A stretch of DNA of 64,000 nucleotides from Rugalucina vietnamica (lineage: Eukaryota; Mollusca; Bivalvia; Lucinida; Lucinidae): the NCBI GenBank assembly GCA_964017185.1, contig OZ024875.1, positions 31,815,456 to 31,879,455 on the forward strand, in the 5' to 3' direction. Below are positions 46,005 to 59,600 of this stretch, in pieces. Each line of letters begins with the position of its first letter. Positions within the stretch are counted from its first letter, which is position 1. The position numbers and the translations under genes are program-made. The notes beneath the pieces are model-generated. The model was not told the DNA's origin and searched no databases. It was given only the letters and a program-made list of their open reading frames with translations.

Positions 46005-48100
46005 TGAAAACATGCACAAAAATTGTCTAAGTTCACAAAGCTCCCATTTCGTCAAAAATTATTTTTTTTCACAATAAAACTTCTTCATGCGAATGTCTAA
46101 CATGTCTTTATTGTGAAGGTAAAGTATCAGAACTCTACATCAAAAGCTGTGGTAGGACTTGATCGGCCCATATCTGCACACCTTAGAATAAATGTTGAAA
46201 ACTTGCACAAAAAATTGTCTAAGTTCAAACAGCTGAAATTTTGTCAAAATATTGTTTTCAAAATAATATTTCTTCATGCACATGCCCAGTGTGTCTGTAT
46301 TGTGAAGGCAAAGTATTAAATAGCACCAGCAAAAACTGTGGTAGGAGTTGATCGGCCCGTATAAGCACTACCATAGCAAATGCTCATAAAATTGTCTATG
46401 TTGTCTAAGTTCAAACAGCTGCAATTTTGTCAAAAATATTTTATTCAAAATAATATTTCTTCATGCACATGCCAAATGTGTCTGTATTGTGAAGTCAAAC
46501 TATCAAATGGCTTCAGCAGAAACTGTGGTAGGAGTTGATCGGCCCATATCTACACTACCATGGATCCCAAAAGTGTCTAAGTTCACAAAGCTGCACATTT
46601 GTTAAAAAATTATTTTTCCAAAATAATATTTCTTCATGCACATGTCCAATGTGTCTGTATTGTGAAGTCAAAGTGTCAAATGGCTCCAGCAGAAACTGTG
46701 GTAGGAGTTGATCGGCCCGTATAGGCACTACCATGGAACCCATGTTGAAAACAATGCACAAAAATTGTTTAAGTTCACAAAGCTGCAAATTTGTTAAAAA
46801 TTATTTCCCAAAATAATATTTCTTAATGCACATGTCCAATGTGTCTGTATTGTGAAGTCAAAGTGTCAAATGGCTCCAGCAGAAACTGGACAAAAATTGT
46901 CTAAGTTCACAAAGTTGCGAATTTGTTAAAAAATATTATTTCTTCATGTACATGTCCAATGTGTCTGTATTGTGGTGGCAAAGTATCAAATGGCTCCAGC
47001 AAAAACTGTGGTAGGAGTTGATCGGCCCGTATAGGCTCCAGCAAAAACTGTGGTAGGAGTTGATTGGCCCATATAGGCACTACCGTGGAACCCATGTTGA
47101 AAACAATGCACAAAAATTGTCTAAGTTCACAAAGCTGCAAATTTGTTAAAAATACTTTTTCCAAAATAATATTTCTTCATGCACATGTCCAGTGTGTCTG
47201 TATTGTGGTGGCAAGGAGTCAAATGGCTCCAGCATAAACTGTGGTAGTTGATCGGCCCGTATAGGCACTACCATGGAACCCATGTTGAAAACAATGCACA
47301 AAAATTTTCTAAGTTCACAAAGCAGCAGATTTGTTACAAATTATTTTTCCAAAATAATATTTCTTCATGCACATGTCCAGTGTGTCTGTATTGTGGTAGC
47401 CAATAATCAAATGGCTCCAGCAAAAACTGTGGTAGGAGTTGATCGGCCCGTATAGGCACTACCATGGATCCCATGTTCAAAACAATTCACAAAAATTGTC
47501 TAAGTTCACAAAGCAGCAAATTATTTTTCCAAAACAATATTTCTTCATGCACATGTCCAGTGTGTCTGTATTGTGGTGGCAAAGTATCAAATGGCTGATG
47601 CAAAAACTGTGGTAGGAATTGATCGGCCCGTATAGCCACTACCATACCTGTAATAGAAAATGAAAAATTGTCTATGTTCTCTCATTTGTAACTTTGTCAA
47701 AATTATTTTTTCAGTATCAAACTACTTCATGCAAATGTCAAACATGTCTCCATTGTATTTGTAAAGTTTCAGAGTTATTCATGGAAAACTGTGGTAGGAG
47801 GTGATCGGCCCATGAAGGCACTATACATATGCACATAAACACAGCCATTAAGAATTACATAGGGAAATAACTTTCACAGAACTTGCCCCTAGCCCCTTAT
47901 ATTTTATCATAATATTTGCCCCATCAATATGTACGTGTGTGCAAGGTTTCATGAAATTCCGGCCAAGGGGCTTCAAGATATTAAGGAACCAAAGTGTTAC
48001 GGACGGACGGACGGACGGAGACCCCGGACAGACGGACGGACGGACGGACAACGTGAAAACAGTATACCCTCCTTATAACTTCGTTACTGCGGGGGGTATA
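46005..48100 (+). mobile_element. Element with ~187 bp tandem array, ACGG microsatellite and hairpin end
   Basis: The phrase GATCGGCCC recurs at 46161, 46350, 46537, 46710, 47020, 47062 (T variant), 47250, 47441, 47621 and 47803, a period of about 173-191 bp with one deletion and one short duplication. A unique 3' part has GGACGGACGGACGGACGGAG and a terminal TATACCCTCC / GGGGGGTATA hairpin. The open frames read from it are repeat sequence. Confidence 0.85.
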
Positions 48101-48400
48101 ACAACAACAACAGCAACAACAGTAGTAACAACAAAAACAACAATGATAATAATAACAACAACAACAACATTAGAGCAGCAGCAGCTTTATCAGCATAACA
48201 CAACAACATTCGGACTCCGAATCGAGAGATATACAACAACAACAACAACAGTAGTAACAACAACAGTAGTAACAACAACAACAACAACAATAATAATAAT
48301 AATAATAACAACAACAACAAAATTAGAGCAGCAGCAGCTTTATCAGCATAAAACAACAGCATTCGGACTCCGAATCGAGAGATCATGAGATCGATCCCCC
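48100..48400 (+). repeat. Imperfect CAA microsatellite with an embedded duplication
   Basis: CAA/AAT/GTA triplet tracts. A segment starting TTAGAGCAGCAGCAGCTTTA and ending CGGACTCCGAATCGAGAGA occurs at about 48170-48228 and 48324-48382. Confidence 0.85.
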
Positions 48401-48700
48401 GGTGACAGGCGGCCTTGAGCAAGACACATTAACTCCCCAGAGTACTGGTTAAAACACAGGAAGCAGTGGCTCCATCCCGACATGACTGACAACTTGCTGA
48501 TTGGGAAATTAAACCTCGAAACAAACAAACAAACAAACAACCATTTTCTTAGATGGGGGTGGTAGAGCAACGAACTTTGGATCGAAAGGTTGGAGGCTCA
48601 AATCTAAGCGGGGTCGTGTAGTGTTCTTGAGCGAGAAATATTAACTTCCCATACTGCTGGTTAAGCTATATAATAATTAACTCAACCAAACAACGAAAAG
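48370..48700 (+). mobile_element. Two tandem plus-strand SINE pieces
   Basis: 48370-48542 runs from GAGATCGATCCCC to AAACAAACAAACAAAC. 48550-48700 restarts with GGTGGTAGAGCAACGAAC and GGTTGGAGGCTCAAATC. Confidence 0.7.
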
Positions 48701-48709
48701 TTGGCGATT

Positions 48710-49884
<1,175 letters not shown>

Positions 49885-50106
49885 TTGTATGTTAGCATAA
49901 ATCAAGAGTAGCCTTACAATTTTACCTAAAGCCCAAACCTCGTTTAATCTTGATTTGCTATTAATTAATCAATTAATTGACAACAAACTGTTTAACCTTG
50001 ATTTGATATTAATTAATTGACAACAAAACTGATCCTACCTATACAAATGCTCATAAGAATGCAAAAATGTTTTGCAAGCTCGAATGCAATATTCAGAAAT
50101 ACTGTA

Positions 50107-50131
50107 CCCCCGCCCCCCCCCCCCCCCCCCA
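50107..50131. repeat. Poly-C run
   Basis: Nearly pure C tract. Confidence 0.9.
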
Positions 50132-50202
50132 TAAATTTCTGAACCACTCATACATAAACCACGTTACCTATATATGTATTCATTCATGGGGTTGCATTCT
50201 CA

Positions 50203-50425
50203 TTTAAGCCTGGCGTCCCTTTTATGGGACATAGGCAAACAGAATAACCCCAGATGGGACGCCGCAGAATGCGGCGTCCCATCTGGGGCTATTCTGTTTG
50301 CATTGAGAAATTTCATTAAAATGAGATAAAAATTAAAAACCACTCCTTACACCCCTAAATATGAAAGTGGGCTCATCCAATTGATAATAATGGAAAAATC
50401 CATTCGTCAAATATGGGTTAATGAA
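50203..50425 (+). mobile_element. Palindrome-bearing MITE, copy 2
   Basis: Contains GCAAACAGAATAACCCCAGA, then TGGGACGCCGCAGAATGCGG and its mirror to TATTCTGTTTGC, a 66 bp near-perfect palindrome. The 3' half matches copy 1 (33520-33740). Confidence 0.88.
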
Positions 50426-50430
50426 CGCTT

Positions 50431-50719
50431 ACCGTTTCATGAATCTTATCTTCTCCGACTTTTTAACTTTCTCTACCCTGCCTCCCTTCACACACGACGT
50501 GTGTTTTAACAAACTTTTTAACAGAAGACTCCTATTCTGCCCCTGAGATGGGTCTTTTCTATGCACAACAATAATAGTTTCCGAGGGGTCAAAATCAAAT
50601 CCTTTAGCTTTACTGTCACTTTCCATGGGAATTTCTGGGCTCGCAATCCCTCCGGCACCCTCGGGGCTTTTATGCCCACCCGAGGGGTAGGGCGACGCAC
50701 CCGTTACAACCATATCCAA
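50431..50719 (-). CDS. Unrecognised candidate first coding exon
   Basis: ATG at 50719 opens about 96 codons of mixed composition, MDMVVTGASPYPSGGHKSPE, then FDFDPSETIIVVHRKDP and a Lys-rich end. A GTAAGC donor sits just before the in-frame stop, as expected for a first exon. I do not recognise the family and saw no following exon. A palindromic MITE begins only a few bases into the putative intron. It could be a chance open frame in GC-richer DNA, but codon composition is unlike the AT-rich surroundings. Confidence 0.35.
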
Positions 50720-52535
50720 GTTTTACAACACTGCACTTGAGTGAATGTAGATTATTATTACAAAGCTACACTACATATTATTAAAGTTAAGGACCTTATA
50801 CACTCAATAGCTGATTAGAAACAACACTATCCGCCCCTTGGTCAAAACTTTTCATACCATTTTCACCCATAAGAGTTATGAGATAATACAGAGCTCTTTA
50901 AACATTGCAGTGTACGTAGTAAACAGTATATTATCATTGATTGGTATTTCTTTGAATGCAGCATCATTATCTAATTCCCAAGTCAGTATTAATATAAATG
51001 CACTGACTTCATTGATTTTCGTCGTTGTATTTTGTTTCGTTTGTCCAGCCTGACTATAGTACTATTTAAAACCATCCAGGCACAGGTACGCGTCGGTGAC
51101 CCTTGTCCCCTTTATAATTTTATGCTAGTATTGTCACTCTCACATTTTGAAAAATAGCTAATGAATTCCTTTACAATTTCGTTTATATCATGTCCTTGTA
51201 TTTTAATTAAGTTTTCATTCATTGCAAATACGGATCGAAACAAGGAAATAGAAACTTGTAAACAAACATGCATATAACTACTATATTTACAGGTCACAAA
51301 TCGGAAGTTAAATTGCGCTAAAGGGAATAAAGTTTACGACTTTAATTTTGATAAATTAATTACTTTCAAACCTCTAAATACGATATCAGTGAGGATTTGA
51401 CATTTATGTAATCCCAGTCCATTCGCAAATATTTCGGAGGAATCTTTGTTTCTATGTTTTAGAAAATCTCTACAGTGAATTTCAGAATTTCCTTACACCC
51501 TTTAACAAGTTCTAACGCTGCCAGTAAAATTTTGGTTTGAAATATAAATGTTTAAAAAATAAACATTGGAAGAAGAGGACCCTTGACATGCTTGAAAACA
51601 ATAAGAACACTGTTACTATTTTTGTTTGGTTTTCCTTCACATCCCCGCATCACCTGAGTTCCCGAACCATATCGCATGAGACCCCATCACCTATGAACCA
51701 TCCACGCAACCCCGTCCCTCTCCCCCTGGGCATTATCCCCTAGAATGGTTCCCTTTCCAACATAGTGAATCCCCCTTGCTGCGACTGTCCCCCGCCTCTT
51801 CCACCTCCGTCCGCCTGGGAACCCAGTTCCCCTGGGACACCCCCTCCGATACCCTATCCCCTGGGGACACCCCGTTCTCTTAAACTCCGGTAGCTCTGGG
51901 TCCTTGCTTCCCTTGAGACTCAAGTCCCGTACGAATGGCTTTTTGCAGGACATCATGTCAATCTCAAACCTTACGCAATTGTTGCCCATTACATAAGGTA
52001 GCGATTACCAAACCTCCGTTTGGCCATCGTTGGCTGTATGATCGCTTGCAGTAACACTATAGCCTAGCCACTAGGCGTTAAAATGACAAATCTACAAAGG
52101 TAAAATCTTTTTATATAAAATGTAGATCATTTGGACATAATATGGATCTACTCCACTGTCTCGATTTTGATAAATCTAGCCAAGATATGTACATCAGAAA
52201 ATATTTGGTGCTCTAGCTTTCAAGAAAAGAAAATTTAGATTTACAAAAAAGGGCAAAAAACTTATTTATCAGACTAGTAGCTAGTCTAGTAACACTAGTA
52301 CGATCACTTTTCTTTTTTGCAGGTACTGTTGACGACCATGATGGCATTTCTAATACCATAATGTCAAAACAACTACCATTGCTGTAAAGCGGCGCCGAAT
52401 TCTTTTGCAAATGATTTCTTGACTTTATTGATATGCAGGGTAAGAGTATTGATATCCAAACCCTTCTTACACATTTTGCATAAAAATAAAGACATTGCTA
52501 ACTGAGTAATGTTTAAATTGCAATAAAAATACAAA
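50720..52535. other. No gene seen
   Basis: Mostly unique AT-rich sequence, with a C-rich patch at 51640-51900 whose minus-strand open frame (Gly/Arg-rich) has no recognised similarity. Confidence 0.45.
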
Positions 52536-52539
52536 TGTA

Positions 52540-52870
52540 TTGCGGTAAACCGGCGTAGACACCACAGGTGTGGTCTGACTTCTTCAAGTGGAGGATATAG
52601 AATATTGTGCCTGGTTAAATATAGCATGAGGTTTGCTACAGACAATGTGCTCAAGAAGCCAGGGGCACTGGTCGGTAATTTGAGGGGGTTGTCTTGTTTC
52701 CTTCCTTCTTTCTTGTAAATAGGGGTATCATTAGCGTGTTTCCATATATCTGGGAGGGACTGTTGGGAGAGTGATGCTTAGAAAAGCAAAGTGAGATTAG
52801 GGGCCAATTCTGAGGAGAGATCTTTGAGCACCGTAGGTCGTAAGCCACCAGGACCAGCTGCTTTGGAGAT
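52540..52870 (-). mobile_element. LINE reverse-transcriptase fragment
   Basis: Minus-strand text has GPGGLRPTVLKDLSSELAP, a diverged copy of the finger/palm start (consensus GPDGL.P..L.....L.P), then an interrupted NYRPV-like block (NYRPVPLAS). Frame breaks are present. Confidence 0.65.
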
Positions 52871-53159
52871 ACATGTATTCAAAGCCTGAAGTAGCACAGA
52901 GACGCCTCTACATGTTATATGGCTTTCCGACACATGCCACTTTCTGTTTCTTGTGACAATTGCAAAGGGCTGAACGATTTTGCTTTTGCCGGTATTCTGG
53001 TATGCGCTAAATTGTGAGGATTGTCACCAGTGGTGTGCGGGAAGGGAAATTGTAGTAGAAGTAATGAAAAAGATAAAAATGAATAAGAAAAGTAAGGATA
53101 AGGAAAGTTTGAAGGAGGCAAAGAAGAAGACAGACAAAGATATCGAAGAAGTATAAATT

Positions 53160-54450
53160 TATTGTTTAATTAAGTCTGGAGTGCTCGACCTTCGCGTCTT
53201 GAGATATTGAGCGACTCTGCCAGGCAGATCTGTCGTGGTATCTATTGCTGTACTGGGGAAAGAAGGAAAAGCTGTGTATAGCCTTCTATTGATCTCAACT
53301 GGCGATATTGTGGTCTCGTCTCCCAGTACCACTTTGCAAGTACTTATCATCATTAATGGCAACAAGATGGTTTCGCATCTTGTGCAGGATAATAAGTCTG
53401 CTAACTCACTTGCCTTTTTTCAAGGGATCTATAGTCCAGACTGCGAAGCGTGTCAGATACACTGGACAATTTTGGTATCTTCTTGTAACCCATCTCGCCA
53501 CTCTCCTCTTAACCATCTCCACTTTATGAACTAGCCTATGGTTTGATTTGTGGCCTTCTTTTGGTTTTCCTATACATTTAGGGTCCCATACAGTGTAACA
53601 GTATTCGAGTTTAGGACGGACAAAATAAATTCATAGGCTTTTTCCTTAGTGGTTGGAAAACGTTTAAGGGTACGTTTCAGAAAACCTAGGGTCTGGTTTG
53701 CGTTTGTGAAACTTAAGGTCTTCAGAGATGTGTACTCCTGAGTATTTGATTTGTGGTACTGAAGAGAGTGTGGCCATGAAGGGTATAATTGTGTAAAATA
53801 GGCTTCTTAACAGTTTTTTAAATATGGATACCCTCACATTTCTCTGGGTGAAAGGACATTTGTTTGTGGGACTCCCATCTTTCGAGGTTGCTTAGGTCTT
53901 CATGGAGCTTAATGCAATCTAACATGTCAGAGAGAAAAGAGTCTACCCAGTCTAAAGTATTACCCTTGATCCCATAAGAAGACAGTTTGAGAAGCAATCT
54001 GTTGTGAGCTACTTTATCGAAGGCCTTGGCGAATTTCATCACCACAACATCATTTTGGACTTCTTTCTGTATATTGAATGCTATGTAATGGACAAAGTTT
54101 CACAGCTTCGCTTTTCACGAAACCCATACTTTGTTGGACATAGAATATTGTGCCAGGTGAGATGTTGCGCGAGGTTGCTACAGATAATGTGCTCAAGAAG
54201 TTTATAAGAAATGCAGGACAGTGACACAAGACGATGATAATTGTCTCCTTTCTTGTATATAGGGTTCACATTGGCATATTTACATATATCTAGAAGAGGC
54301 AGTTGATGGAAGGGTGCAAGGAAAAACAAAATGAGAATAGGGACCAGTTCTGATGAAAGTTCTTCGAGCAGCCTAGGTATTAAGCCATCAGGACCGGGTG
54401 CTTTGAAAATATTTAGAGCTAAAAAGTGTTTTGGTACCCTCAATGTAAGT
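53160..54450 (-). mobile_element. Jockey/CR1-type LINE ORF2 remnant
   Basis: In minus-strand order: ALNIFKAPGPDGLIPRLLEE, NVNPIYKKGDNYHRLVSLSC, YGFREKRSCETLS, then FAKAFDKVAHNRLLLKLSSY, WESHKQMSFHPEKC, and TLGFLKRTLKRFPTTKEKAY further down. These are the reverse-transcriptase fingers, palm and post-palm of a non-LTR retrotransposon. The catalytic FADD-type block was not seen; several frame changes and stops show it is dead. Confidence 0.85.
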
Positions 54451-54696
54451 ATTCTTCAAATTAAAGATCGTCATAAATTAAGCATTTGGATATTATAACT
54501 TTTACGAAAATCGGTGGTATAATAAGAAAGTTATGGGTAATTAAGCGCGAAATATGGACGGACGCCATTTGGTTACTACTTGAGGTTAAAAAAAAAGGAT
54601 AAAATCAAAATTAAAGGCTTCCTGAAACATACAACGGTATGCCAATCCAATTATCAATATTGCTTGTTCCTGGAAATAAACAGCTATCAAAGTTTG

Positions 54697-54698
<2 letters not shown>

Positions 54699-54740
<42 letters not shown>

Positions 54741-54752
54741 ATAAAAAATAAA
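54699..54752. repeat. Poly-A tract
   Basis: About 40 A then A-rich sequence; likely retroposon tail or slippage site. Confidence 0.85.
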
Positions 54753-55194
54753 AAAATGTTTTATTTGATTTTCCAAATTTGATTTAGACTCCCAGCGTTT
54801 CCAAAAGTAGACGTCTGGCGGCCATTTTGAATATTTTCAAACTGCTGCTATTGCTCTATTTCTATGGCGATTTTGAAAATTCTTTCTCCAGTAGCCCAAA
54901 GCTTGTTGAAGAACTCATTACTGAGTGTTTATTCTAATTCGGTTTAGTGTGTTTTTATGTTAATAAAACTATGAAAACTAACCGAGTAAACATAATGGCG
55001 GCGTCCATACAGTCATTTGCTTGCACGTTAAATTACCTCTACCTTTCTTATTTTCCAGCCGATTTTTATCATCTTTATATCAAAATTCATGGTTTTTAAA
55101 ATTCTTCTGCTTAAAGGTCGTATCATTTAAGGGTACCAAAACACTTTAGGCAACTTAGAGACGCCTCTCTCTGTTAATTGGGTTAGTGGGGAAC

Positions 55195-55330
55195 TTGTAC
55201 AAGATACAAGATACAAGAAACTTTATTTAAAGTCGACTTTCAAATTTACAACAGAATAACATTAGCCATAGGCTATTTTGTCGACAAACACAGATTAAAA
55301 ACTGTACATGTAACTGTATACATGAGGATA
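55195..55330 (-). mobile_element. 3' end of a LINE
   Basis: On the minus strand the end reads AATAAAGTTTCTTGTATCTT then repeated GTATCTT, i.e. a polyadenylation-like AATAAA followed by short tandem repeats, as in CR1/L2-type elements. The 5' limit is not clear. Confidence 0.55.
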
Positions 55331-56450
55331 AAGAACATCACAGTTAAAGGAAATATCACAGCATGCAACCTTATTAATTACATATATACAAATAAGATAG
55401 GAATAGGTATAAAATGAGCTTACTACATTAAGAAAAAAGCTTGAAGACAGTACCCATGCTGATGCCTTTCCCTGCGGTGTGGGCAATCCACACGCACCCC
55501 GAGAAAGACAACGTAATCAGGTGTGCCAATACTTGTTATAAATTGAATTATTTCTGATGGGTCCCTCCCCATCATTCTACCTAGAACTAAAAAGGGGCGA
55601 AAAACGAAAATGCAGGAGAAAACTGAGTAGCCCTGGATTTCCCCACAACACACCAGGCTATTGTAGGGATGCTGAGACTCAGAAAAACGAAACCTAGGTA
55701 GAAAGAAAAAGAGAGAATTAACCAGTTAGTCAGAACCCTGACTATAGTCACAGACAAATTAATCTTTTGAAGCATACAATTAGAAATAGCAACTAAAATA
55801 AAACAGTCATGCAAACTAAACTGAGAGAACTAAAACAAAACAGAAATATAAATAGCACAAATAAAATCAACAGGATAATTTAGACTTGATAAATATACTA
55901 AGTACATGTAACTTAAAACATATAGTAAGGGATCATAGAGACATGTACAGGGTTAAATTTAACAGGGTTGACACATAGAACATTTGCATGAGGGCTTAAG
56001 TTTCACAGGGAGTTTGTTGCAGGAGTAGCGTCGCGTCGAACATGTGTTGGGCGAACTCGAGTGGCCATCCCTGGAGGACTGCAGGGTGAAGTCCTCCTTA
56101 ACTTTCTTTATTGCAGCATGTCACTTCTGCTGAAAATTATCATATATTAGAGTTAAAACACATCAGTAGGCGCTACTTTTTCATGTCCGTCGTGCGGATA
56201 GCCAGTGTCACTTATTCAATTTATTTTTGTGGCAAAAGTATTGCGCTTTTTGAATGATTTATTCTAAATAGAAAATTAGAATATCACGTGCATACTGAAG
56301 CTTGTTGGCGTGAATATGGTGTCTAAAGGGGTTGCGACTCAGTGACCGGGATATAATTTACTTGAACACCGGTAAATTCGGATTCGGTTTCACGAAATGT
56401 CTAACGTTTCCGAACGTTTCCGGTCATTCGGAACGTTTCAGTTGTTTACA
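55330..56450. other. GPKOW upstream region
   Basis: No exon recognised. Contains CGAACGTTTCCGGTCATTCG near 56411-56430 and no evident TATA box before the ATG. Confidence 0.45.
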
Positions 56451-56452
56451 AA

Positions 56453-56604
56453 ATGGAAGACAAACCGGAGAAAACAGGCATTTCTTTTGGCTTTTCTAAA
56501 AAATCAGAGACAAAAAGGCTTAAATTGACCGATGAAAGCGGCACTGATGTCAACAAAGATGGTCCTGATTTCGTCAGTTCTCTAGAAAACCAAGAAGTGA
56601 AGAG
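56453..56604 (+). CDS. GPKOW: GPKOW exon 1 with start codon
   Basis: ATG in [30 protein letters not shown] parallels the human PISFGFTR start. Ends AG|GTATTT, phase 2. Two tandem CGAACGTTTC-like repeats lie within 50 bp upstream. Confidence 0.9.
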
Positions 56605-59600
56605 GTATTTGCGAATGAAATGAGGCACTAATTGACCAATTTGAAATACAAGAATTGACTTTCTAAAAACTTGTAAGGGTTACATACCCATTAATGGATG
56701 TTCAAGTATTTCAGAGGTTAACGGCGTAATTAACATGATTTTAGGTTCAGGTTTATTTTTTAGTTTTATTTTCTCTTGGATGTTTGGTAAAGGGATGTTT
56801 GGAAAGACCCTGCCGAGCTTGAGCTGTGGAGGGATCCGGGTCAACTCGGCCTCGGGTCAAGTCGGCCCGGGTCAGCTCGGCCGGGTCAACTCGGCCGGGC
56901 CAACTCGGCCTTATATATAAGTATATATAGTTATGGTTAAAGCAAGTGGGACGGATATGAGGCAACGCTTGTATATAATTCTCATTTTAACCAGTTATTT
57001 TCGTCCTTCTCTTTCATAATATACATGAGAATTAAAATATGTTAATCATACAATTGAATATACATGTAGGCCTACCGCTGCAATTGGGTGTAACCAAACA
57101 GTAAACACACTTTATTTAATTGCGATACTGTTTTATGTGTGAACACCTTACTATAATACACAGAAGCCTCAAATTCAAACTGATAAACTAGCATGCTCGT
57201 CACCCTATAGACAGTTTACACCCTATGGGCATAATGCCTGATTGTTCACAATGATGTGTTTGTAATACATGTACTAAAATAATGCCATCTTATATTTTCT
57301 GTGTATCTGGAATATATCAACCTAAAAATTATTATTCATATCTAAAAACATCATGTACTTATAAAATACCCCTTCTGTAATAGGAAAAATAAGAGGCCGA
57401 GTTGACCCGACCGAGTTGATCCGAGGCCGAGTTGACTCACGGGCCGAGTTGGTATCAGGCTGAGGTGACCCGCTTCCGCTGTGGAGCTCGTATGCCGAGC
57501 CATCGCCAAGTTAACTTAAAATACCAAAATTTTTATAGCTTAAAACAGATAAAATCGAACAGGTGATAAAAAATATTTTTCGTCATGCAGCGGCTCTATT
57601 AATAAAAGCAAAGCGAAGAAACCAAAATTTTTGACACTTATTTGCTGCAATCTGCATATGAGAAATCAAAGACGCAGTAACTGCACAGCTGATCAGTGCC
57701 TTTGTTTTCGCTACATGGATAGTACAACCCCAGGCCATTGAATAATTATCAACATTTGCCACTGCACTTAAGTGACAATAAACAAGGGATCAACTGTGGA
57801 AGTCATGATAATAAATTTCATGAATAGTACAACCCCAGGCCATTGAATTATTATCAACATTTGCCACTGCACTTAAGTGACAATAAACAAAGGATCAACT
57901 GTGGAAGTCATGATAATAAATTTTGCCCAATTGTTTCAGCAGACTTCAAGCAAAAAGTCTTGTAACTTCCTTATTTTTTGTCTGATTTTGACAAACTTTT
58001 TACCAAAGTGTTACTGTAGGGCACAAAATGTAGATTCAGAAAAAGGTTATGGCTCTGGGAAAAAGGGCATGGCGCTGGAGAAAAAGGGCATGGCACGGCG
58101 CCATAGTAAAAGTGGCTATGGGAAATACTACCCCTCTTCTACTTATATCCAAAATTTCAAGCTTCTAGCCTGCTTCTGTGACTTTACAGACTGGTTTGTG
58201 TCAGACCTACATTTAGTTTGAAAATAAATTGTCTTTTTTTCATGTGAATAATTGATTTCAGTGTGAAGCCAAAAGAAGAAAAGAAAGAGATCATCATCCC
58301 ACTAATCAAGACTAACAATTGGAAAACACAAGTTCTCAAAAAGACAGGGGCAGGATTGGCAGAGAAGGAAAACAAACTTGATTCACAGGCAGTAAAGGAA
58401 CTCATTGAAGGTATACATACTTTTCAAAGCCGACCTTCCATACTCCCCAAAAACTTGTTGAAGCTATATGTACTGTTTATAGTGTGGGCCTGCAGCCAGC
58501 AGTCTGTTCTGTAAATGCAAGTGGAAAATGTTGTAAAATATGTAATCAAAGTGCTGGTTCCATTCTGACATGACTGAAAAATGATTTACTGGGATGTTAA
58601 TCATGTTAAAAATTGAATAAAACCAAAAAACTATTAATGAAGAGTGGGTGACAGTTGGCTCCAATCTTGAGATATCTCAATTGATGTGTAACATATGAGC
58701 CGCCCCATGGGGAAAACCAACAATCTGCCAAGGCGAAAACAAAGGCGCAGATCAGCTTCGCGGTAACCGCGAAGCTGATCAGCGCCTTTGTTTTCGCTAC
58801 TCGGATAGTACAATTCCTCCTCTACTGAACTCCAAAATCTCAAGCTTCTAGCCTGCTTCTGTGACTGTACAGCCTGGTTTGTGTCAGACCTGTTCAGAAA
58901 CCACATTGTTGGTTTTCCCACGAGGCGGCTCATATATTATAAACTGAAAATTCGCTTGGTCAGTGACTGTATTCTATTTTTAGATGCAGCAAAACAGAAT
59001 GAGGAGTGGGATGCCAGTGGGACAGTTGACCCAAATCTCGAAATACCCCTGTTGATGCAGAATAAAGTTCCGGAGGGCTACGAGACAGATGACAAACTAG
59101 ATGTGTCACTCAGGCCGGATGAGGTATGGTTAGAAAGGTTGTTTATCAGATGATCAATCAGACTGTCCGGTTACATTTATAAATTTACCTGTAGCTTAAT
59201 GCAGGGTATTTAAAAAAAAAACAGTAAGGATTTACTGAGGATTTTTCCTGCCTTTTGGATAGGACTTAAAAACTCTGTCTCTGTATGACTTAATAACCTG
59301 TTAATGGGTCATAAAACCACAGGTTTATTCATTTTTGACAGTAAATATACTCAACTGAATGAACTGATATGTTAAAGAATTGTTTGATTATTAAATAAGA
59401 ATTGATGGAATTGAATGAACTCCTGAAAGAGCACAGGAGCGATGACATATTTGAGCCATGTTATGAGAAAACCAACAATGTGGTTTCCGAACAGGTCTGA
59501 CCCAAACCAAGCTGTACAAGCACAGAAGATGGCTAAAGGCTGAAAATTTTGGATTTAGAAAGTAAACAAATTGTACTATCTGTGTTGCAAAAATAAAGGC

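Noticed and set aside
48084-48422. Poly-Leu open frame on the minus strand and poly-Thr frame on the plus strand
   Set aside because: Produced by the CAA/TTG triplet microsatellite.
51687-51989. Gly/Arg-rich minus-strand open frame
   Set aside because: It reflects a C-rich patch on the plus strand; no donor, no family.
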